DNA of 38,303 nt, taken from positions 1 through 38,303 of the forward strand of contig WFNS01000238.1 of the NCBI GenBank assembly GCA_015488495.1, read 5' to 3'. The position numbers and the translations under genes are program-made. The notes beneath the pieces were generated by a model. That model did no database searches and was not told where the DNA came from. It was given only the letters and a program-made list of their open reading frames with translations. Origin of the DNA: Gammaproteobacteria bacterium. GTDB lineage: Bacteria > Pseudomonadota > Gammaproteobacteria > Thiohalospirales > Thiohalospiraceae. Positions 19,502 through 30,743 of this stretch are shown here, piece after piece. How positions within the stretch are numbered: position 1 is the stretch's first letter; the number at the start of each line of letters is the position of its first letter.

Positions 19502-20770
19502 ATGAATAACAACCAAGTCTGTTTCCGGACCCTGCATCTGGAGAAGCCCTGGACATTGGCGACCTACCAGAGTGCGGATGGTTACGAGGTCTTGAAGAAG
19601 ATCCTCAAGGAGAAGACCGATCCCGATGACATCATCTCCGAGCTGAAGACCTCCGCCTTGCGGGGTCGTGGCGGCGCGGGGTTCCCCACCGGACTGAAGT
19701 GGAGCTTCATGCCGCGCAATGCTCCCGGCCAGAAATATATCCTGTGCAATTCCGACGAGGGGGAGCCGGGCACCTGCAAGGATCGGGACATCCTGCGCTA
19801 CAACCCGCACCAGCTCATCGAGGGGATGATCATCGCCGGCTACTGTATCGGCGCCTCCATGGGTTACAACTATATCCGCGGCGAATTCTGGGAGCCCTAT
19901 GAGCGGTTCGAGGCGGCGCTGGAGGAGGCGCGTGCGGCCGGGTTGCTGGGCAAGAACATCCTCGACTCGGGATTCGATTTCGACATCCAGGTCCATCTCG
20001 GGGCCGGCGCCTACGTCTGTGGTGAAGAGACCGCGCTCATCGAATCCATCGAAGGGAAGAAGGGACAACCCCGTTTCAAGCCGCCATTCCCGGCCAGCTA
20101 TGGGCTCTATGGCAGACCCACCACCATCAACAACACCGAAACACTGGCGTCGGTACCGGTGATCCTGAAGAATGGCGGTCAGTGGTTCCTGGAGCTGGGT
20201 AAGCCGAACAACGGTGGCAACAAGCTGTTCTGTGTCTCCGGCCACGTCAACAAGCCGGGCAATTTCGAGATCCCCATGGGGACTCCGTTCGCCGAGCTGC
20301 TGGAGATGGCCGGCGGTGTTCGCGATGGTCACCGGCTGAAAGCGGTCATCCCCGGTGGTTCCTCCACTCCGGTGCTGCCCGCCGAGGTGGCGATGGAGAT
20401 GACCATGGATTATGACTCCATCGCCAAGGCGGGTTCCATGCTGGGTGCGGGCTCGGTCATCGTGATGGACGAGACCACCTGCATGGTGAAGGCGCTGGCG
20501 CGTATCTCCTACTTCTATTACGAAGAGTCGTGCGGGCAGTGCACTCCGTGCCGGGAGGGAACCGGTTGGCTGCAGCGGGTGGTGAATCGTATCGAGAACG
20601 GCCAGGGGCGCCAGGAGGACCTGGACCTGCTGCTCGAGGTGGCCAGCGGGATCTCCGGAAAGACCATCTGCGCCCTCGGTGATGCGGCGGCGATGCCGGT
20701 GACCAGTTTCGTCAAAAACTTTCGCGACGAGTTCCAGTATCACATCGACCACAAGAAGTGCATGGTGTGA
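19502..20770 (+). CDS. nuoF: NADH-quinone oxidoreductase subunit F
   Basis: 51-kDa-type subunit that binds NADH and FMN and carries 4Fe-4S cluster N3. It is 422 aa. The FMN/NADH loop is [15 protein letters not shown], with [20 protein letters not shown] next to it. The cluster ligands are C-x2-C-x2-C in [16 protein letters not shown] plus a Cys about 40 residues on in [14 protein letters not shown]. There is a 36-bp gap after nuoE and a 41-bp gap before nuoG. Confidence 0.97.
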   Translation: MNNNQVCFRTLHLEKPWTLATYQSADGYEVLKKILKEKTDPDDIISELKTSALRGRGGAGFPTGLKWSFMPRNAPGQKYILCNSDEGEPGTCKDRDILRYNPHQLIEGMIIAGYCIGASMGYNYIRGEFWEPYERFEAALEEARAAGLLGKNILDSGFDFDIQVHLGAGAYVCGEETALIESIEGKKGQPRFKPPFPASYGLYGRPTTINNTETLASVPVILKNGGQWFLELGKPNNGGNKLFCVSGHVNKPGNFEIPMGTPFAELLEMAGGVRDGHRLKAVIPGGSSTPVLPAEVAMEMTMDYDSIAKAGSMLGAGSVIVMDETTCMVKALARISYFYYEESCGQCTPCREGTGWLQRVVNRIENGQGRQEDLDLLLEVASGISGKTICALGDAAAMPVTSFVKNFRDEFQYHIDHKKCMV

Positions 20771-20811
20771 CGGAAAGGCAGAACTGAAACAGACAGGAAT
20801 ACAGAACGGCA

Positions 20812-23184
20812 ATGGCAGACATTGAAATCAACGGCAAACCGATCAAGGCCCGCGATGGGGCGATGGTGATCGAGGCCGCCGATGAGGCCGGTATCACGAT
20901 CCCGCGTTTCTGCTATCACGAGAAACTATCGGTTGCGGCCAGCTGCCGTATGTGCCTGGTGGAGGTGGAGAAGGCGCCGAAGCCGTTGCCGGCCTGCGCC
21001 ACCCCGGTGACGGATGGCATGAAGGTGTGGACCAATTCGCCGCGAGCCCTGGCTGCGCAGAAGAACGTGATGGAGTTCCTGCTCATCAACCACCCTCTCG
21101 ACTGCCCCATCTGTGACCAGGGGGGCGAGTGCGATCTGCAGGATATCGCGGTGGGTTACGGCAACGACGTGTCGCGTTTTGCCGAGATCAAGCGGGTGGT
21201 GAAAGGCAAGGACATCGGGCCGCTGATTGCCACCGATTTCACCCGTTGCATCCACTGCACCCGTTGTGTGCGCTTTGGTCAGGAGATCGCCGGTATCCGC
21301 GAGCTCGGCGCCACCGGACGGGGCGAGCACATGGAGATCGGGACCTACGTGGAGAAGAGCGTCAGCTCCGAGCTGTCGGGAAACATCATCGACATCTGCC
21401 CGGTGGGCTCGCTGACCTCCAAGCCGTTCCGTTTCACCGCCCGGCCCTGGGAACTGACCGACTGCGCCACCATTGCCCCTCATGACTGCGTGGGCTCCAA
21501 TCTGGTCCTGCAGACCCGGCGCAACCGCGTGATGCGCGCCCTGCCGCGGCGCAACGAGGCGGTCAACGAGGTGTGGATATCGGACCGTGACCGTTTCAGC
21601 TACATCGGTTTGAACAGCACGGACCGGCTGCAGACCCCCATGGTGAAAGAGGGGGGGGAGTGGCGCGAGGCCGACTGGAACACCGCCCTGGAACGGGTGG
21701 TGAAGGGTGTGCGAAAGGTGGTGGATTCCCATGGCCCGGAGCAGCTGGGCGCGCTGGTTTCGCCCTCTGCGACGCTGGAGGAGATGTATCTGCTGCAGAA
21801 GCTGGTTCGCGGGCTGGGGTGTGCCAATATCGATCACCGCCTGCGTCAGAGCGACTTCTCCGATCAGGATCTGTTGCCGGCGTTCCCCTGGTTGGGGCAG
21901 TCTATCGAGGAGCTGGAAAGGGTGGATGCCGCACTGCTGGTGGGCTCCAACGTGCGCAAGGAGCAGCCCATGCTGGGCCATCGCCTGCGCAAGGCAGCGC
22001 TGGCTGGCGCAAGTGTGATGGTGGTGAATCCGGTGGACTTCCCGTTCAACTTCCCGGTTTCGGAGCGGCTGATCGGCGGCCCCGAACAGATGGTGCGTGC
22101 ACTGGCCGCGATCGCCAAGGCGCTGTTGGACATCACCGGGGAGACGCCGCCGGAAGGGCTCGCTGCGCTGCTGGAGAATCTGTCGGTCGGTGATACTGAG
22201 CTGGCGATGGCCGAACGGCTCAAGGCGGCGGAGAATGCCACCGTGTTGTTGGGGGCGCAGGCGCTGGGATGCCGGCAGCTCTCTGCCCTGCGTGCGCTCT
22301 CCGCATTGGTCGCCAGATTGAGTGGTGCCCGATTCGGCGTTCTGCCCGAGGGGGCGAACAGTAGCGGCGCCTGGCTGGCCGGCGCCGTCCCGCATCGTGG
22401 GCCGGTCGGCGAGGAGACGCCGATCACCAGCCTGGTCAATGCCTCGGCCATGTTCGAACATCCTTTGAAGGGTTACATCCTGATGGGGATCGAGCCGGAG
22501 CTGGATTGCGCCCATCCCGCTGCTGCCATGGAAGGACTTCAGGGGGCAGAGTTCGTCGTCGTGCTGACCTCTTTCGTCAATGAACGGATGAAACGCTATG
22601 CAGATGTGCTGCTGCCCGTTTCCCCCTTCTCGGAGACCTCCGGAACCTTCGTCAACATCGAGGGCCGCTGGCAGAGTTTTGCAGGCGCAGTGTCGCCGTT
22701 GGGCGAGTCCCGGCCGGCGTGGAAGGTGTTGCGGGTGCTGGGCAACCTTTTTGATCTGGACGGTTTCGAATACACCTCCAGCGAGCAGGTTCGTGACGAG
22801 TTGAGGGGTTCGGCCGGGCAGATGGAGCCGTCGGCCGAAGTGGCATGGCGTTGCCCGGCGGACTTCAACACCCCGAGTGGTCACTTGCACCGCATCGGCG
22901 AGGTGCCCATCTATGCCACCGATGCCCTGGTGAGGCGTTCGCAGCCGTTGCAGGAGACGGTGGATGCAAAGCCGGCAGCGGTGTATGTCAACGATTCGGT
23001 GGCAGCCGGCCTGGGGATTGCCGAGGGGGACAGGGTGCGGGTGACCCAGGGGGAGTGCTCGGTGCAGTTGCCGGTGGTAATCGATGAGCGGGTTGCCGCC
23101 GGATGTGCCGTGATCCCGGCAGCCATGCCGGAGACCGCCGCCCTTGGGGCGATCCACGGTCCGGTGGAGATCGAAAAGGCTTGA
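20812..23184 (+). CDS. nuoG: NADH-quinone oxidoreductase subunit G
   Basis: 75-kDa-type iron-sulfur subunit of complex I, 790 aa. The N-terminal ferredoxin domain holds a 2Fe-2S centre (CYHEKLSVAASCRMC ... PACATP). A His/Cys-ligated 4Fe-4S site follows (HPLDCPICDQGGECDLQD), then a further 4Fe-4S site (CIHCTRCVRFGQE ... DICPVGSLTSKPFR). From about 215 on it is a molybdopterin-oxidoreductase-like domain that no longer needs molybdenum; this part is Ala/Leu-rich and typically variable. The long minus-strand ORF 20926-23232 is a shadow. Confidence 0.96.
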   Translation: MADIEINGKPIKARDGAMVIEAADEAGITIPRFCYHEKLSVAASCRMCLVEVEKAPKPLPACATPVTDGMKVWTNSPRALAAQKNVMEFLLINHPLDCPICDQGGECDLQDIAVGYGNDVSRFAEIKRVVKGKDIGPLIATDFTRCIHCTRCVRFGQEIAGIRELGATGRGEHMEIGTYVEKSVSSELSGNIIDICPVGSLTSKPFRFTARPWELTDCATIAPHDCVGSNLVLQTRRNRVMRALPRRNEAVNEVWISDRDRFSYIGLNSTDRLQTPMVKEGGEWREADWNTALERVVKGVRKVVDSHGPEQLGALVSPSATLEEMYLLQKLVRGLGCANIDHRLRQSDFSDQDLLPAFPWLGQSIEELERVDAALLVGSNVRKEQPMLGHRLRKAALAGASVMVVNPVDFPFNFPVSERLIGGPEQMVRALAAIAKALLDITGETPPEGLAALLENLSVGDTELAMAERLKAAENATVLLGAQALGCRQLSALRALSALVARLSGARFGVLPEGANSSGAWLAGAVPHRGPVGEETPITSLVNASAMFEHPLKGYILMGIEPELDCAHPAAAMEGLQGAEFVVVLTSFVNERMKRYADVLLPVSPFSETSGTFVNIEGRWQSFAGAVSPLGESRPAWKVLRVLGNLFDLDGFEYTSSEQVRDELRGSAGQMEPSAEVAWRCPADFNTPSGHLHRIGEVPIYATDALVRRSQPLQETVDAKPAAVYVNDSVAAGLGIAEGDRVRVTQGECSVQLPVVIDERVAAGCAVIPAAMPETAALGAIHGPVEIEKA

Positions 23185-23210
23185 GATGAACAGAAGCGGA
23201 TGGACTACTG

Positions 23211-24236
23211 ATGCTTGACGCGTTACTGACATTGCTGATCGTGTTGCTCAAGATCGTGGCGCTGCTCGTCCCCTTGATGGTGGCGGTGGCCTACCTGACT
23301 TTCGCGGAGCGCAAGATCATCGGCTTCATCCAGGTGCGCAGGGGACCTCTGCATGTCGGCCCCCGCGGATGGCTCCAGCCCATTGCCGACGCCGTCAAGC
23401 TCATCTTCAAGGAGATCGTCATCCCCGCCGGCGCCAATCGGTTTCTGTTTCTGCTGGCGCCGCTGCTGGCGATGGGGCCCTCCATCGCCGCATGGGCGGT
23501 CGTCCCGCTGGGTGAAAATCTCTATGTGACCGATATCGATGCCAGCCTGCTCTACGTGCTGGCGCTCACCTCGCTGAGTGTCTACGGCATCATCATCGCC
23601 GGCTGGTCCTCCAACTCCAAGTACGCCTTTCTGGGTGCGTTGCGCTCCGCCGCCCAGGTGGTCTCCTATGAGATCGCAATGGGGTTTGCCCTGGTCGGTG
23701 TTCTCCTTGCAGCTGGCAGTCTGAACCTGCGGGAGATCGTGCTGGCCCAGCAGGGCAGCCTGCTTCACTGGTTCTGGATTCCGTTGCTACCCCTGTTCGT
23801 GGTCTATTTCATCGCGGGTCTGGCGGAGACCAACCGCGCCCCCTTCGATCTGGCGGAGGGCGAGTCCGAAATCGTGGCGGGATTCCACGTGGAGTATTCG
23901 GGAATGAGCTTCGGCGTCTTCTTCCTCGCCGAATACGCCAACATGATCCTGATCTCCATGCTGACCTCGCTCATGTTCCTCGGCGGATGGCTCTCGCCCT
24001 TCCAGGGAATCCCGTTGCTGGAGAGCCTGTTTGGATGGGTTCCAGGGATCGTCTGGTTGCTGCTGAAGACCTCGTTCTTCCTGCTGCTGTTCCTGTGGGT
24101 GCGGGCCACCTTCCCCCGTTATCGTTATGACCAGTTGATGCGGCTGGGGTGGAAGATACTCATACCGATTACCATCGCCTGGTTGCTGGTTGTAGGCGCT
24201 GCGGTAGCCGGGGGCCTGGGGCCCTGGTTTGACTGA
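23211..24236 (+). CDS. nuoH: NADH-quinone oxidoreductase subunit H
   Basis: Membrane subunit that joins the peripheral arm to the pumping arm and lines the quinone tunnel. It is 341 aa with about eight hydrophobic helices. Conserved loops are [34 protein letters not shown] and [28 protein letters not shown], which carry the charged residues of the E-channel. ATG 23211 has only a weak purine tract upstream. 26-bp gap from nuoG. Confidence 0.96.
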   Translation: MLDALLTLLIVLLKIVALLVPLMVAVAYLTFAERKIIGFIQVRRGPLHVGPRGWLQPIADAVKLIFKEIVIPAGANRFLFLLAPLLAMGPSIAAWAVVPLGENLYVTDIDASLLYVLALTSLSVYGIIIAGWSSNSKYAFLGALRSAAQVVSYEIAMGFALVGVLLAAGSLNLREIVLAQQGSLLHWFWIPLLPLFVVYFIAGLAETNRAPFDLAEGESEIVAGFHVEYSGMSFGVFFLAEYANMILISMLTSLMFLGGWLSPFQGIPLLESLFGWVPGIVWLLLKTSFFLLLFLWVRATFPRYRYDQLMRLGWKILIPITIAWLLVVGAAVAGGLGPWFD

Positions 24237-24256
24237 GCAGGAGTGAGGAATTTGGG

Positions 24257-24748
24257 ATGAATGCATTGAGCCGTTTTTTCAAGAGCCTGTTCCTGCTGGA
24301 ACTGTTGAAGGGGTTGCGGCTGACCGGGCGTTACCTGCTGGACCGCAAGGTGACCATCATTTATCCGGAGGAGAAGACGCCCCAGTCCCCCCGTTTTCGC
24401 GGGTTGCACGCCCAGCGCCGCTATCCCAACGGAGAGGAGCGCTGTATCGCCTGCAAACTCTGCGAGGCGATCTGCCCGGCCATGGCGATTACCATCGAAG
24501 CCGGGCCGCGGGAGGACGATGGCAGTCGGCGCACCACCCGTTATGAGATCGATTTGACCAAGTGCATCTTTTGCGGCTTTTGCGAGGAGTCCTGCCCCGT
24601 GGATGCCATCGTGGAGACCCGGGTGTTCGAATATTTTGGTGAGAAGCGCAGTGACCTGGTCAAGAGCAAGCAGGATCTGCTCGCGGTCGGGGAGCAGCAC
24701 GAGGCACAGATCGCGGCGGATCGCGCGCAGGATGCCCCTTATCGTTGA
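24257..24748 (+). CDS. nuoI: NADH-quinone oxidoreductase subunit I
   Basis: 23-kDa-type ferredoxin-like subunit with clusters N6a and N6b, 163 aa. Two 4Fe-4S motifs are visible: [12 protein letters not shown] and [16 protein letters not shown]. The N-terminal amphipathic segment ([23 protein letters not shown]) attaches it to the membrane. It is shorter than E. coli NuoI (180), like the forms in non-enteric proteobacteria. Confidence 0.97.
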   Translation: MNALSRFFKSLFLLELLKGLRLTGRYLLDRKVTIIYPEEKTPQSPRFRGLHAQRRYPNGEERCIACKLCEAICPAMAITIEAGPREDDGSRRTTRYEIDLTKCIFCGFCEESCPVDAIVETRVFEYFGEKRSDLVKSKQDLLAVGEQHEAQIAADRAQDAPYR

Positions 24749-24768
24749 CGGAAGGGTTGGATGATTCA

Positions 24769-25398
24769 ATGAGTTTCGAGCAGTTCGTCTTCTATGTGTT
24801 CGCTGCAGCCATGCTGGGCTCCGCCCTGATGGTGATCACCCTGCGCAATCCGGTGCATGCTGCGCTCTCCCTCGTGCTGACATTCTTTTCCGGTGCAGCC
24901 CTCTGGTTGTTGCTGGAGGCGGAATTCCTGGCCATCACCCTGGTGCTCGTCTATGTGGGCGCGGTAATGGTGCTGTTCCTCTTCGTGGTGATGATGCTCG
25001 ACATCAACCTGGCGAAGATGCAGGAAGGCTTCGTCAAGCTACTGCCGCTGGGCGTACTCCTGGCGCTGCTAGTTGTTGGCATGATGGTCTACGTGGTGGG
25101 GCCGGGCAATTTTGGTCTGGAGAGATTTGCCGATCCGGCTCCCCACGGGGCGGACTACAGCAACACCAGGGAGCTGGGACGGATACTCTATACCGTCTAT
25201 GTCTATCCTTTCGAAATCGCCGCCGCGATTCTGCTGGTGGCCATCATTGCGGCCATCTCGCTGGCACTGCGTAAACGGCCGATGACCAAACACCAGGATC
25301 CGGACCTGCAGATCGCGGTGCGCAAGGAGGACCGGCTGCGCATCGTTGAGATGGAGGCAGAAACGCGGCCTGCCAAAGAGGGGAAGGGTGAGGGATGA
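24769..25398 (+). CDS. nuoJ: NADH-quinone oxidoreductase subunit J
   Basis: Membrane subunit with five helices whose third helix ([21 protein letters not shown]) includes the pi-bulge region linked to coupling. It is 209 aa from ATG 24769 ([15 protein letters not shown]). The ORF-track TTG at 24745 overlaps the nuoI stop and adds eight residues (MTEGLDDS) not typical of the family. It has a charged, Lys/Glu-rich cytoplasmic tail. The stop overlaps nuoK by 4 bp (ATGA). Confidence 0.95.
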   Translation: MSFEQFVFYVFAAAMLGSALMVITLRNPVHAALSLVLTFFSGAALWLLLEAEFLAITLVLVYVGAVMVLFLFVVMMLDINLAKMQEGFVKLLPLGVLLALLVVGMMVYVVGPGNFGLERFADPAPHGADYSNTRELGRILYTVYVYPFEIAAAILLVAIIAAISLALRKRPMTKHQDPDLQIAVRKEDRLRIVEMEAETRPAKEGKGEG

Positions 25399-25700
25399 TT
25401 GCACTGTCTGATTATCTGATTCTTGGGGCCATCCTGTTCGGCATCAGCGTCGCCGGGATCTTTCTCAATCGAAAGAACCTCATCATCCTGCTGATGGCCA
25501 TCGAACTGATGCTGCTGGCGGTCAACATCAACTTCATCGCCTTTTCTCACTATCTCGGCGATATGGCTGGTCAGGTGTTCGTCTTCTTCATATTGACGGT
25601 GGCCGCTGCGGAAGCGGCTATCGGGCTGGCCATTCTGGTGGTGCTGTTCCGCAACAGGCACACCATCAACGTGGATGACCTGGATTCGCTCAAGGGATAG
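25395..25700 (+). CDS. nuoK: NADH-quinone oxidoreductase subunit K
   Basis: Small antiporter-like membrane subunit, 101 aa, three helices. The two conserved membrane glutamates needed for proton transfer are visible in [15 protein letters not shown] and [16 protein letters not shown] 25395 overlaps the nuoJ stop. Confidence 0.97.
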   Translation: MIALSDYLILGAILFGISVAGIFLNRKNLIILLMAIELMLLAVNINFIAFSHYLGDMAGQVFVFFILTVAAAEAAIGLAILVVLFRNRHTINVDDLDSLKG

Positions 25701-25718
25701 CATCGGGGCTCAACGATT

Positions 25719-27668
25719 ATGCAAAATGTCTATCTCACCATCGTCCTGGCTCCGCTGTTCGGGGCCATCATTGCGGGGCTGTTCGGGCACTTCATCAGCC
25801 GGCGGGCCGCACACACGGTAACTATCGCCGGTGTGGCCGTCTCGGCCATCTTTTCCCTCTATGTGTTCAAACACATCGTTCTCGATGGAGCCGAGCCCTA
25901 TAACGGTACCGTCTATACCTGGATGGTCAGCGACGGAATCCGTTTCGAGGTGGGATTCCTGATAGATTCCCTGAGCGCCATGATGATGGCGGTGGTGACT
26001 TTCGTCTCCCTGATGGTGCATATCTATACCATCGGCTACATGCACGACGATCCGGGATACAAGCGCTTCTTCAGCTATATCTCGCTGTTCACCTTCTCCA
26101 TGCTGATGTTGGTGATGTCCAACAACTTCATGCAGCTCTTCTTTGGTTGGGAGGCGGTCGGTCTGGTCTCCTATCTCTTGATCGGTTTCTGGTACAAGCG
26201 GCCTACCGCGATCTTCGCCAACCTCAAGGCGTTTCTCGTCAACCGGGTGGGTGACTTTGGTTTTCTGCTGGGAATCGCCGCGGTGCTGATGTATTTCAAC
26301 AGCCTGGATTATGCCGACGTGTTTGCCGCCGCGCCGATGATGGCCGACATGACCATTGAGGTGATTCCGGGCATCGAATGGTCGCTGATGACGGTGATCT
26401 GCATCCTGCTGTTCATTGGGGCCATGGGCAAGTCGGCGCAGGTGCCGTTGCATGTGTGGCTGCCCGATTCCATGGAGGGCCCGACACCCATCTCGGCACT
26501 GATCCATGCCGCTACCATGGTCACCGCCGGTATCTTCATGGTGGCGCGCATGTCGCCGTTGTATGAGCTCTCCACCACTGCCCTCGGCGTGGTGCTGGTG
26601 ATCGGCGCCATCACTGCCCTGTTCATGGGGATCCTGGGAATCATCCAGAACGACATCAAGCGGGTGGTGGCCTATTCCACGCTGTCGCAGCTTGGATACA
26701 TGACCGTGGCCCTGGGGGCCTCCGCCTACGCGGCCGGGGTATTCCACCTGATGACCCACGCCTTCTTCAAGGCGCTGCTGTTCCTGGCGGCCGGGTCGGT
26801 GATCATCGGCATGCATCACGAGCAGGACATCCGCAAGATGGGCGGCATCAAGAAATACATGCCCATTACCTACTGGACCATGCTGATCGGGTCGTTGGCC
26901 CTGATCGGGTTCCCCGGTTTTGCGGGCTTCTTCTCCAAGGACGCCATCATAGAGGCGGTGCATCTTTCTCACACGCCGGGAGCCGGCTTCGCCTATTTCG
27001 CCGTGCTCATCGGGGTGTTCATCACCGCGTTTTACAGCTTCCGGATGTTCTTCCTGGTATTCCATGGCGAGGAGCGGATGGATGCCCATACCCGGGAGCA
27101 CCTGCATGAGTCTCCATGGGTGGTGACTGGTCCCCTGATCGCGCTGGCGGTTCCGTCCGTTTTTGCCGGAGCCATATTCATCGGCCCGATGCTGTTCGGC
27201 GATTTCTTCGAGGGCGCGATCTTCGTGAGCCCGGAGCGGGATGTGTTGGGCCACCTGGGTGAGCACTTCCACGGCTGGTTCAGCTTCGTATTGCACGGTT
27301 TGACCGGTCCGGCGTTCTATCTTGCCGCCGCGGGGGTGGGTTCTGCCTGGTACCTCTATCTGAAACGGCCCGATATTCCCGCCGTGATCAAAGAACGCTC
27401 CGGTGTGCTCTATACCATACTGGAGCACAAATATGGCTTTGATGATTTCAACGAAAAGGTGATCGCGGCCGGGAGCCGAGGGCTGGGCAGGCTGCTGTGG
27501 CAGGTGGGTGATGTCAAGCTGATCGACGGGTTCATCGTCAACGGTGCAGCCAGGAGCGTGGGCTGGTTTTCCGGAGTAATCAGATATCTTCAGACCGGGT
27601 TCTTGTACCACTATGCCTTTGCCATGTTCCTGGGGCTCTTCGTTCTGATTGCGATCTTCGTGTTTTGA
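25719..27668 (+). CDS. nuoL: NADH-quinone oxidoreductase subunit L
   Basis: Distal proton-pumping subunit, Mrp-antiporter related, 649 aa (E. coli 613). It contains the helix-5 glutamate in [19 protein letters not shown], the helix-7 lysine in [26 protein letters not shown]-type context (here [17 protein letters not shown]), and a C-terminal extension that includes the lateral helix and anchoring helix. [15 protein letters not shown] is a soluble loop typical of NuoL. 18-bp gap from nuoK. Confidence 0.97.
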   Translation: [649 protein letters not shown]

Positions 27669-27696
27669 CTGGAATAACGATTAAAGGTGGGAATGC

Positions 27697-29214
27697 ATGT
27701 CCTCTGAACTGCCACTCCTGAGTCTGGTTGTCTGGACCCCGATTATCGGTGGCCTGCTGGTGTTGGCCATAGGCAGTGGCAAGCACGTGCTCGAGGCCCG
27801 GGTGGTGTCGCTGCTGGTGGCGTTGTTGACCTTCGCCATCTCCATTCCGCTCTATGTCCAGTTCGACCCCACTTCGTTCCAGATGCAGTTCGTGGAGCTG
27901 CACCCCTGGATTGAGCGATTCAACATCCATTACCACCTGGGTGTCGATGGCATCTCGATGCCGCTGATCCTCCTCACCACCTTTACTACGGTGCTGGTGG
28001 TGCTGGCCGGGTGGGAGGTGATCCAGTACAAGCCGGCGCAGTACATGGCTGCCTTCCTCATCATGGAGGGTTTGATGAACGGCGTATTCGCGGCGCTGGA
28101 TGCGATGCTGTTCTATGTATTCTGGGAGGCGCTACTGATCCCGATGTTCGTGGTGATCGGTATCTGGGGCGGACCGCGACGGGTCTACGCCACCATCAAG
28201 TTCTTCCTCTACACCTTCCTCGGTTCGGTGTTCATGCTGGTCTCCCTGATCTACATGTATTTCCAGGCAGACAGCTTCGCCATACTGGATTTCCATACCC
28301 TGAAGTTGGGTCTGACCGCGCAGATCCTGATCTTTATCGCCTTTCTGCTGGCGTTCGCGGTCAAGGTGCCGATGTGGCCGGTTCACACCTGGCTACCGGA
28401 TGCCCACGTGGAGGCACCAACCGGTGGCTCGGTGATCCTGGCGGCCATCATGCTCAAGCTGGGGGCCTACGGTTTTCTGCGCTTCAGTCTTCCGATCACC
28501 CCGGATGCCAGCCGCGAGCTGGACTGGCTGATGATCGCCCTCTCCCTGATCGCCGTGGTCTATATCGGCTTCGTGGCGCTGGTGCAGAAAGATATGAAGA
28601 AACTGGTGGCCTACTCCTCCATCTCTCACATGGGCTTCGTGACCCTGGGTTTCTTCATCGCCTTCACCATCTTCGAGAATACCGGAAGCTGGAAGGGGGC
28701 GGCTATGGGCATCGAAGGAGGGATCGTGCAGATGATCTCGCACGGCTTTATCTCCGGAGCGATGTTCCTCTCCATCGGCGTGCTTTATGATCGGGTGCAC
28801 AGCCGGGAGATAGCGGCCTACGGTGGGGTGACCAATACCATGCCGACCTTTGCCGCGTTTGCGGTGTTGTTCGCCATGGCCAACGCCGGCCTGCCGGGTA
28901 CGTCGGGGTTCGTGGGCGAGTTCATGGTGATTCTCAGCGCCTTCAAGGCCAATTTCTGGTTTGCATTCTTTGCCGCGTTGACCCTGATCATCGGTGCGGC
29001 CTATACCCTATGGATGGTGAAGCGGGTGTTCTTCGGCGAGGTGGCGAACGACAACGTTGCCAAGCTGAAAGACATCAACGCGAGAGAGTTCATCATTCTT
29101 GGAACGTTGGCGGTTGCGGTGCTGTTCTTTGGAATCTATCCGGCTCCGCTGCTGGACGTGATGGGGGTTTCCGTCCAGCATCTGCTCGAACATATTGCGC
29201 AATCTAAGCTGTAA
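27697..29214 (+). CDS. nuoM: NADH-quinone oxidoreductase subunit M
   Basis: Antiporter-like proton-pumping subunit, 505 aa. The helix-5 glutamate is in [20 protein letters not shown]. The broken-helix lysine region is [23 protein letters not shown]. About 14 hydrophobic segments are visible. AAAGGTGGG lies just before ATG 27697. The second ATG four bases upstream is out of frame. Confidence 0.97.
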   Translation: MSSELPLLSLVVWTPIIGGLLVLAIGSGKHVLEARVVSLLVALLTFAISIPLYVQFDPTSFQMQFVELHPWIERFNIHYHLGVDGISMPLILLTTFTTVLVVLAGWEVIQYKPAQYMAAFLIMEGLMNGVFAALDAMLFYVFWEALLIPMFVVIGIWGGPRRVYATIKFFLYTFLGSVFMLVSLIYMYFQADSFAILDFHTLKLGLTAQILIFIAFLLAFAVKVPMWPVHTWLPDAHVEAPTGGSVILAAIMLKLGAYGFLRFSLPITPDASRELDWLMIALSLIAVVYIGFVALVQKDMKKLVAYSSISHMGFVTLGFFIAFTIFENTGSWKGAAMGIEGGIVQMISHGFISGAMFLSIGVLYDRVHSREIAAYGGVTNTMPTFAAFAVLFAMANAGLPGTSGFVGEFMVILSAFKANFWFAFFAALTLIIGAAYTLWMVKRVFFGEVANDNVAKLKDINAREFIILGTLAVAVLFFGIYPAPLLDVMGVSVQHLLEHIAQSKL

Positions 29215-29228
29215 CGGGTGTGCCTGCT

Positions 29229-30668
29229 ATGGATTTTGAGATACCGAATATGAGCGTAGCTCTTCCCGAACTGTTCGTCCTTGGCATGGCCTGCCTTATC
29301 CTGGTGATCGATCTGTTTCTCACCGAGAAGACGCGGATCGTCACCTATCTCCTGGCCCAGGCCACCCTGATAGGTGCCGCCATTGCCTCCATGGCGCATC
29401 AGTTTGGCGCTCCCGAGATAGCCTTCGATGGAAACTTCATCCGTGACGGGATGGGGGATACGCTGAAAGTGTTCATCTATCTTTCGGCATTCGTCGTGTT
29501 TCTCTATTCCCGCTCCTATCTGCAGGCGCGCAATCTGTTCAAGGGGGAGTTCTACGTGCTGGGGCTGTTCGGTGTCCTGGGCATGATGGTGATGGTTTCG
29601 GCACAGAGTCTCCTGACGCTCTATCTCGGCCTCGAGCTGCTCTCCCTTTCCCTATATGCGCTGGTGGCGATGAACAGGGATTCCACCTATGCGTCGGAAG
29701 CGGCGATGAAATATTTCGTCCTCGGCGCGCTGGCGTCGGGAATGCTGCTCTACGGCATGTCGATGATCTATGGAGTCACCGGCTCCCTGGTGTTGTCGGA
29801 GATCAGCGGGCAGGTGGCGACACTCGGTGCCGACGACATGGTGCTGGTGTTCGGGTTGGTGTTCACCATCGTCGGGATCGCATTCAAGCTGGGGGCGGTG
29901 CCGTTTCACATGTGGGTACCCGACGTGTACCAGGGTTCTCCCACGGCGGTGACCGTCTATATCGGTACCGCGCCGAAGATCGCGGCGTTCGCCATGGTGA
30001 TGCGGCTGCTGGTGGATGGTCTCGAGGGGCTGCATCCCCATTGGCAGGGGATGTTGGTCATCCTGGTCATCCTGTCACTGGCAATCGGTAATATCACCGC
30101 CATTGCGCAGACCAACATCAAGCGCATGCTGGCCTATTCCACCATCGCCCACGTGGGCTATCTGCTGCTGGGTGTGCTGAGCGGGACCGAAGCGGGGTAC
30201 GCCTCCTCCATGTTCTACACCATCGTCTATGCGCTGATGAGCCTGGGAGGCTTCGGTATGATCATGCTGCTGAGCCGGGCCGGCTTCGAGGCCGACAAGC
30301 TGGAGGATTTCAAGGGACTCAACGAGCGCAGCCCCTGGTTTGCATTCATGATGTTGATCCTGATGTTCTCCATGGCCGGCGTGCCGGTGTTTCTCGGCTT
30401 CTGGGCGAAGCTGTCCGTCCTTTCCGCTGTGGTCGATGCCGGCCTGGTCTGGCTGGCAGCCGTTGCCGTGGTATTCTCGATCATCGGCGCATTCTACTAT
30501 CTGCGGGTGGTCAAGCTGATGTATTTCGACAAGCCGGTGGATAATACGCCCATTGAGGGTGATATCGATGTGCGGGTGATGTTGAGCGCCAACAGCTTGG
30601 CCATTCTGGGGCTGGGGCTGTTCCCCGGTGGTCTGATGGGGCTCTGCACAAGAGCGATGGGCTTGTAA
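29229..30668 (+). CDS. nuoN: NADH-quinone oxidoreductase subunit N
   Basis: Third antiporter-like subunit and the last gene of the operon, 479 aa from ATG 29229 ([19 protein letters not shown]). Signature stretches are [21 protein letters not shown] and [24 protein letters not shown]. The ORF-track start is GTG 29220, only three codons earlier. ATG is preferred because GGGTG lies 8 nt upstream of it, but either could be used. A strong hairpin terminator follows. Confidence 0.95.
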   Translation: MDFEIPNMSVALPELFVLGMACLILVIDLFLTEKTRIVTYLLAQATLIGAAIASMAHQFGAPEIAFDGNFIRDGMGDTLKVFIYLSAFVVFLYSRSYLQARNLFKGEFYVLGLFGVLGMMVMVSAQSLLTLYLGLELLSLSLYALVAMNRDSTYASEAAMKYFVLGALASGMLLYGMSMIYGVTGSLVLSEISGQVATLGADDMVLVFGLVFTIVGIAFKLGAVPFHMWVPDVYQGSPTAVTVYIGTAPKIAAFAMVMRLLVDGLEGLHPHWQGMLVILVILSLAIGNITAIAQTNIKRMLAYSTIAHVGYLLLGVLSGTEAGYASSMFYTIVYALMSLGGFGMIMLLSRAGFEADKLEDFKGLNERSPWFAFMMLILMFSMAGVPVFLGFWAKLSVLSAVVDAGLVWLAAVAVVFSIIGAFYYLRVVKLMYFDKPVDNTPIEGDIDVRVMLSANSLAILGLGLFPGGLMGLCTRAMGL

Positions 30669-30691
30669 ATCCGTCAACCGGAGCATGATAT

Positions 30692-30720
30692 GGAAAGGGC
30701 GGGGTTTCCCCGCCCTTTCC
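30692..30720 (+). terminator. Terminator hairpin of the nuo operon
   Basis: GGAAAGGGCGGGG-ttt-CCCCGCCCTTTCC is a perfect 13-bp stem with a TTT loop, 24 bp after nuoN. Only GTTTG follows instead of a long T-run, but the stem is very stable and its position is right. Confidence 0.8.
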
Positions 30721-30735
30721 GTTTGAAAAATGATT

Positions 30736-30743
30736 GTTTCCGC
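30736..30743. repeat. Left target-site duplication GTTTCCGC
   Basis: The 8-bp sequence is identical to 30896-30903 and directly abuts the left terminal repeat of the MITE. Confidence 0.85.

Noticed and set aside
18836-20812. 658-aa minus-strand ORF antisense to nuoD-nuoF
   Set aside because: No ribosome binding site or family features; the + strand is fully explained by nuo genes. The same holds for 20926-23232 and 25710-27611.
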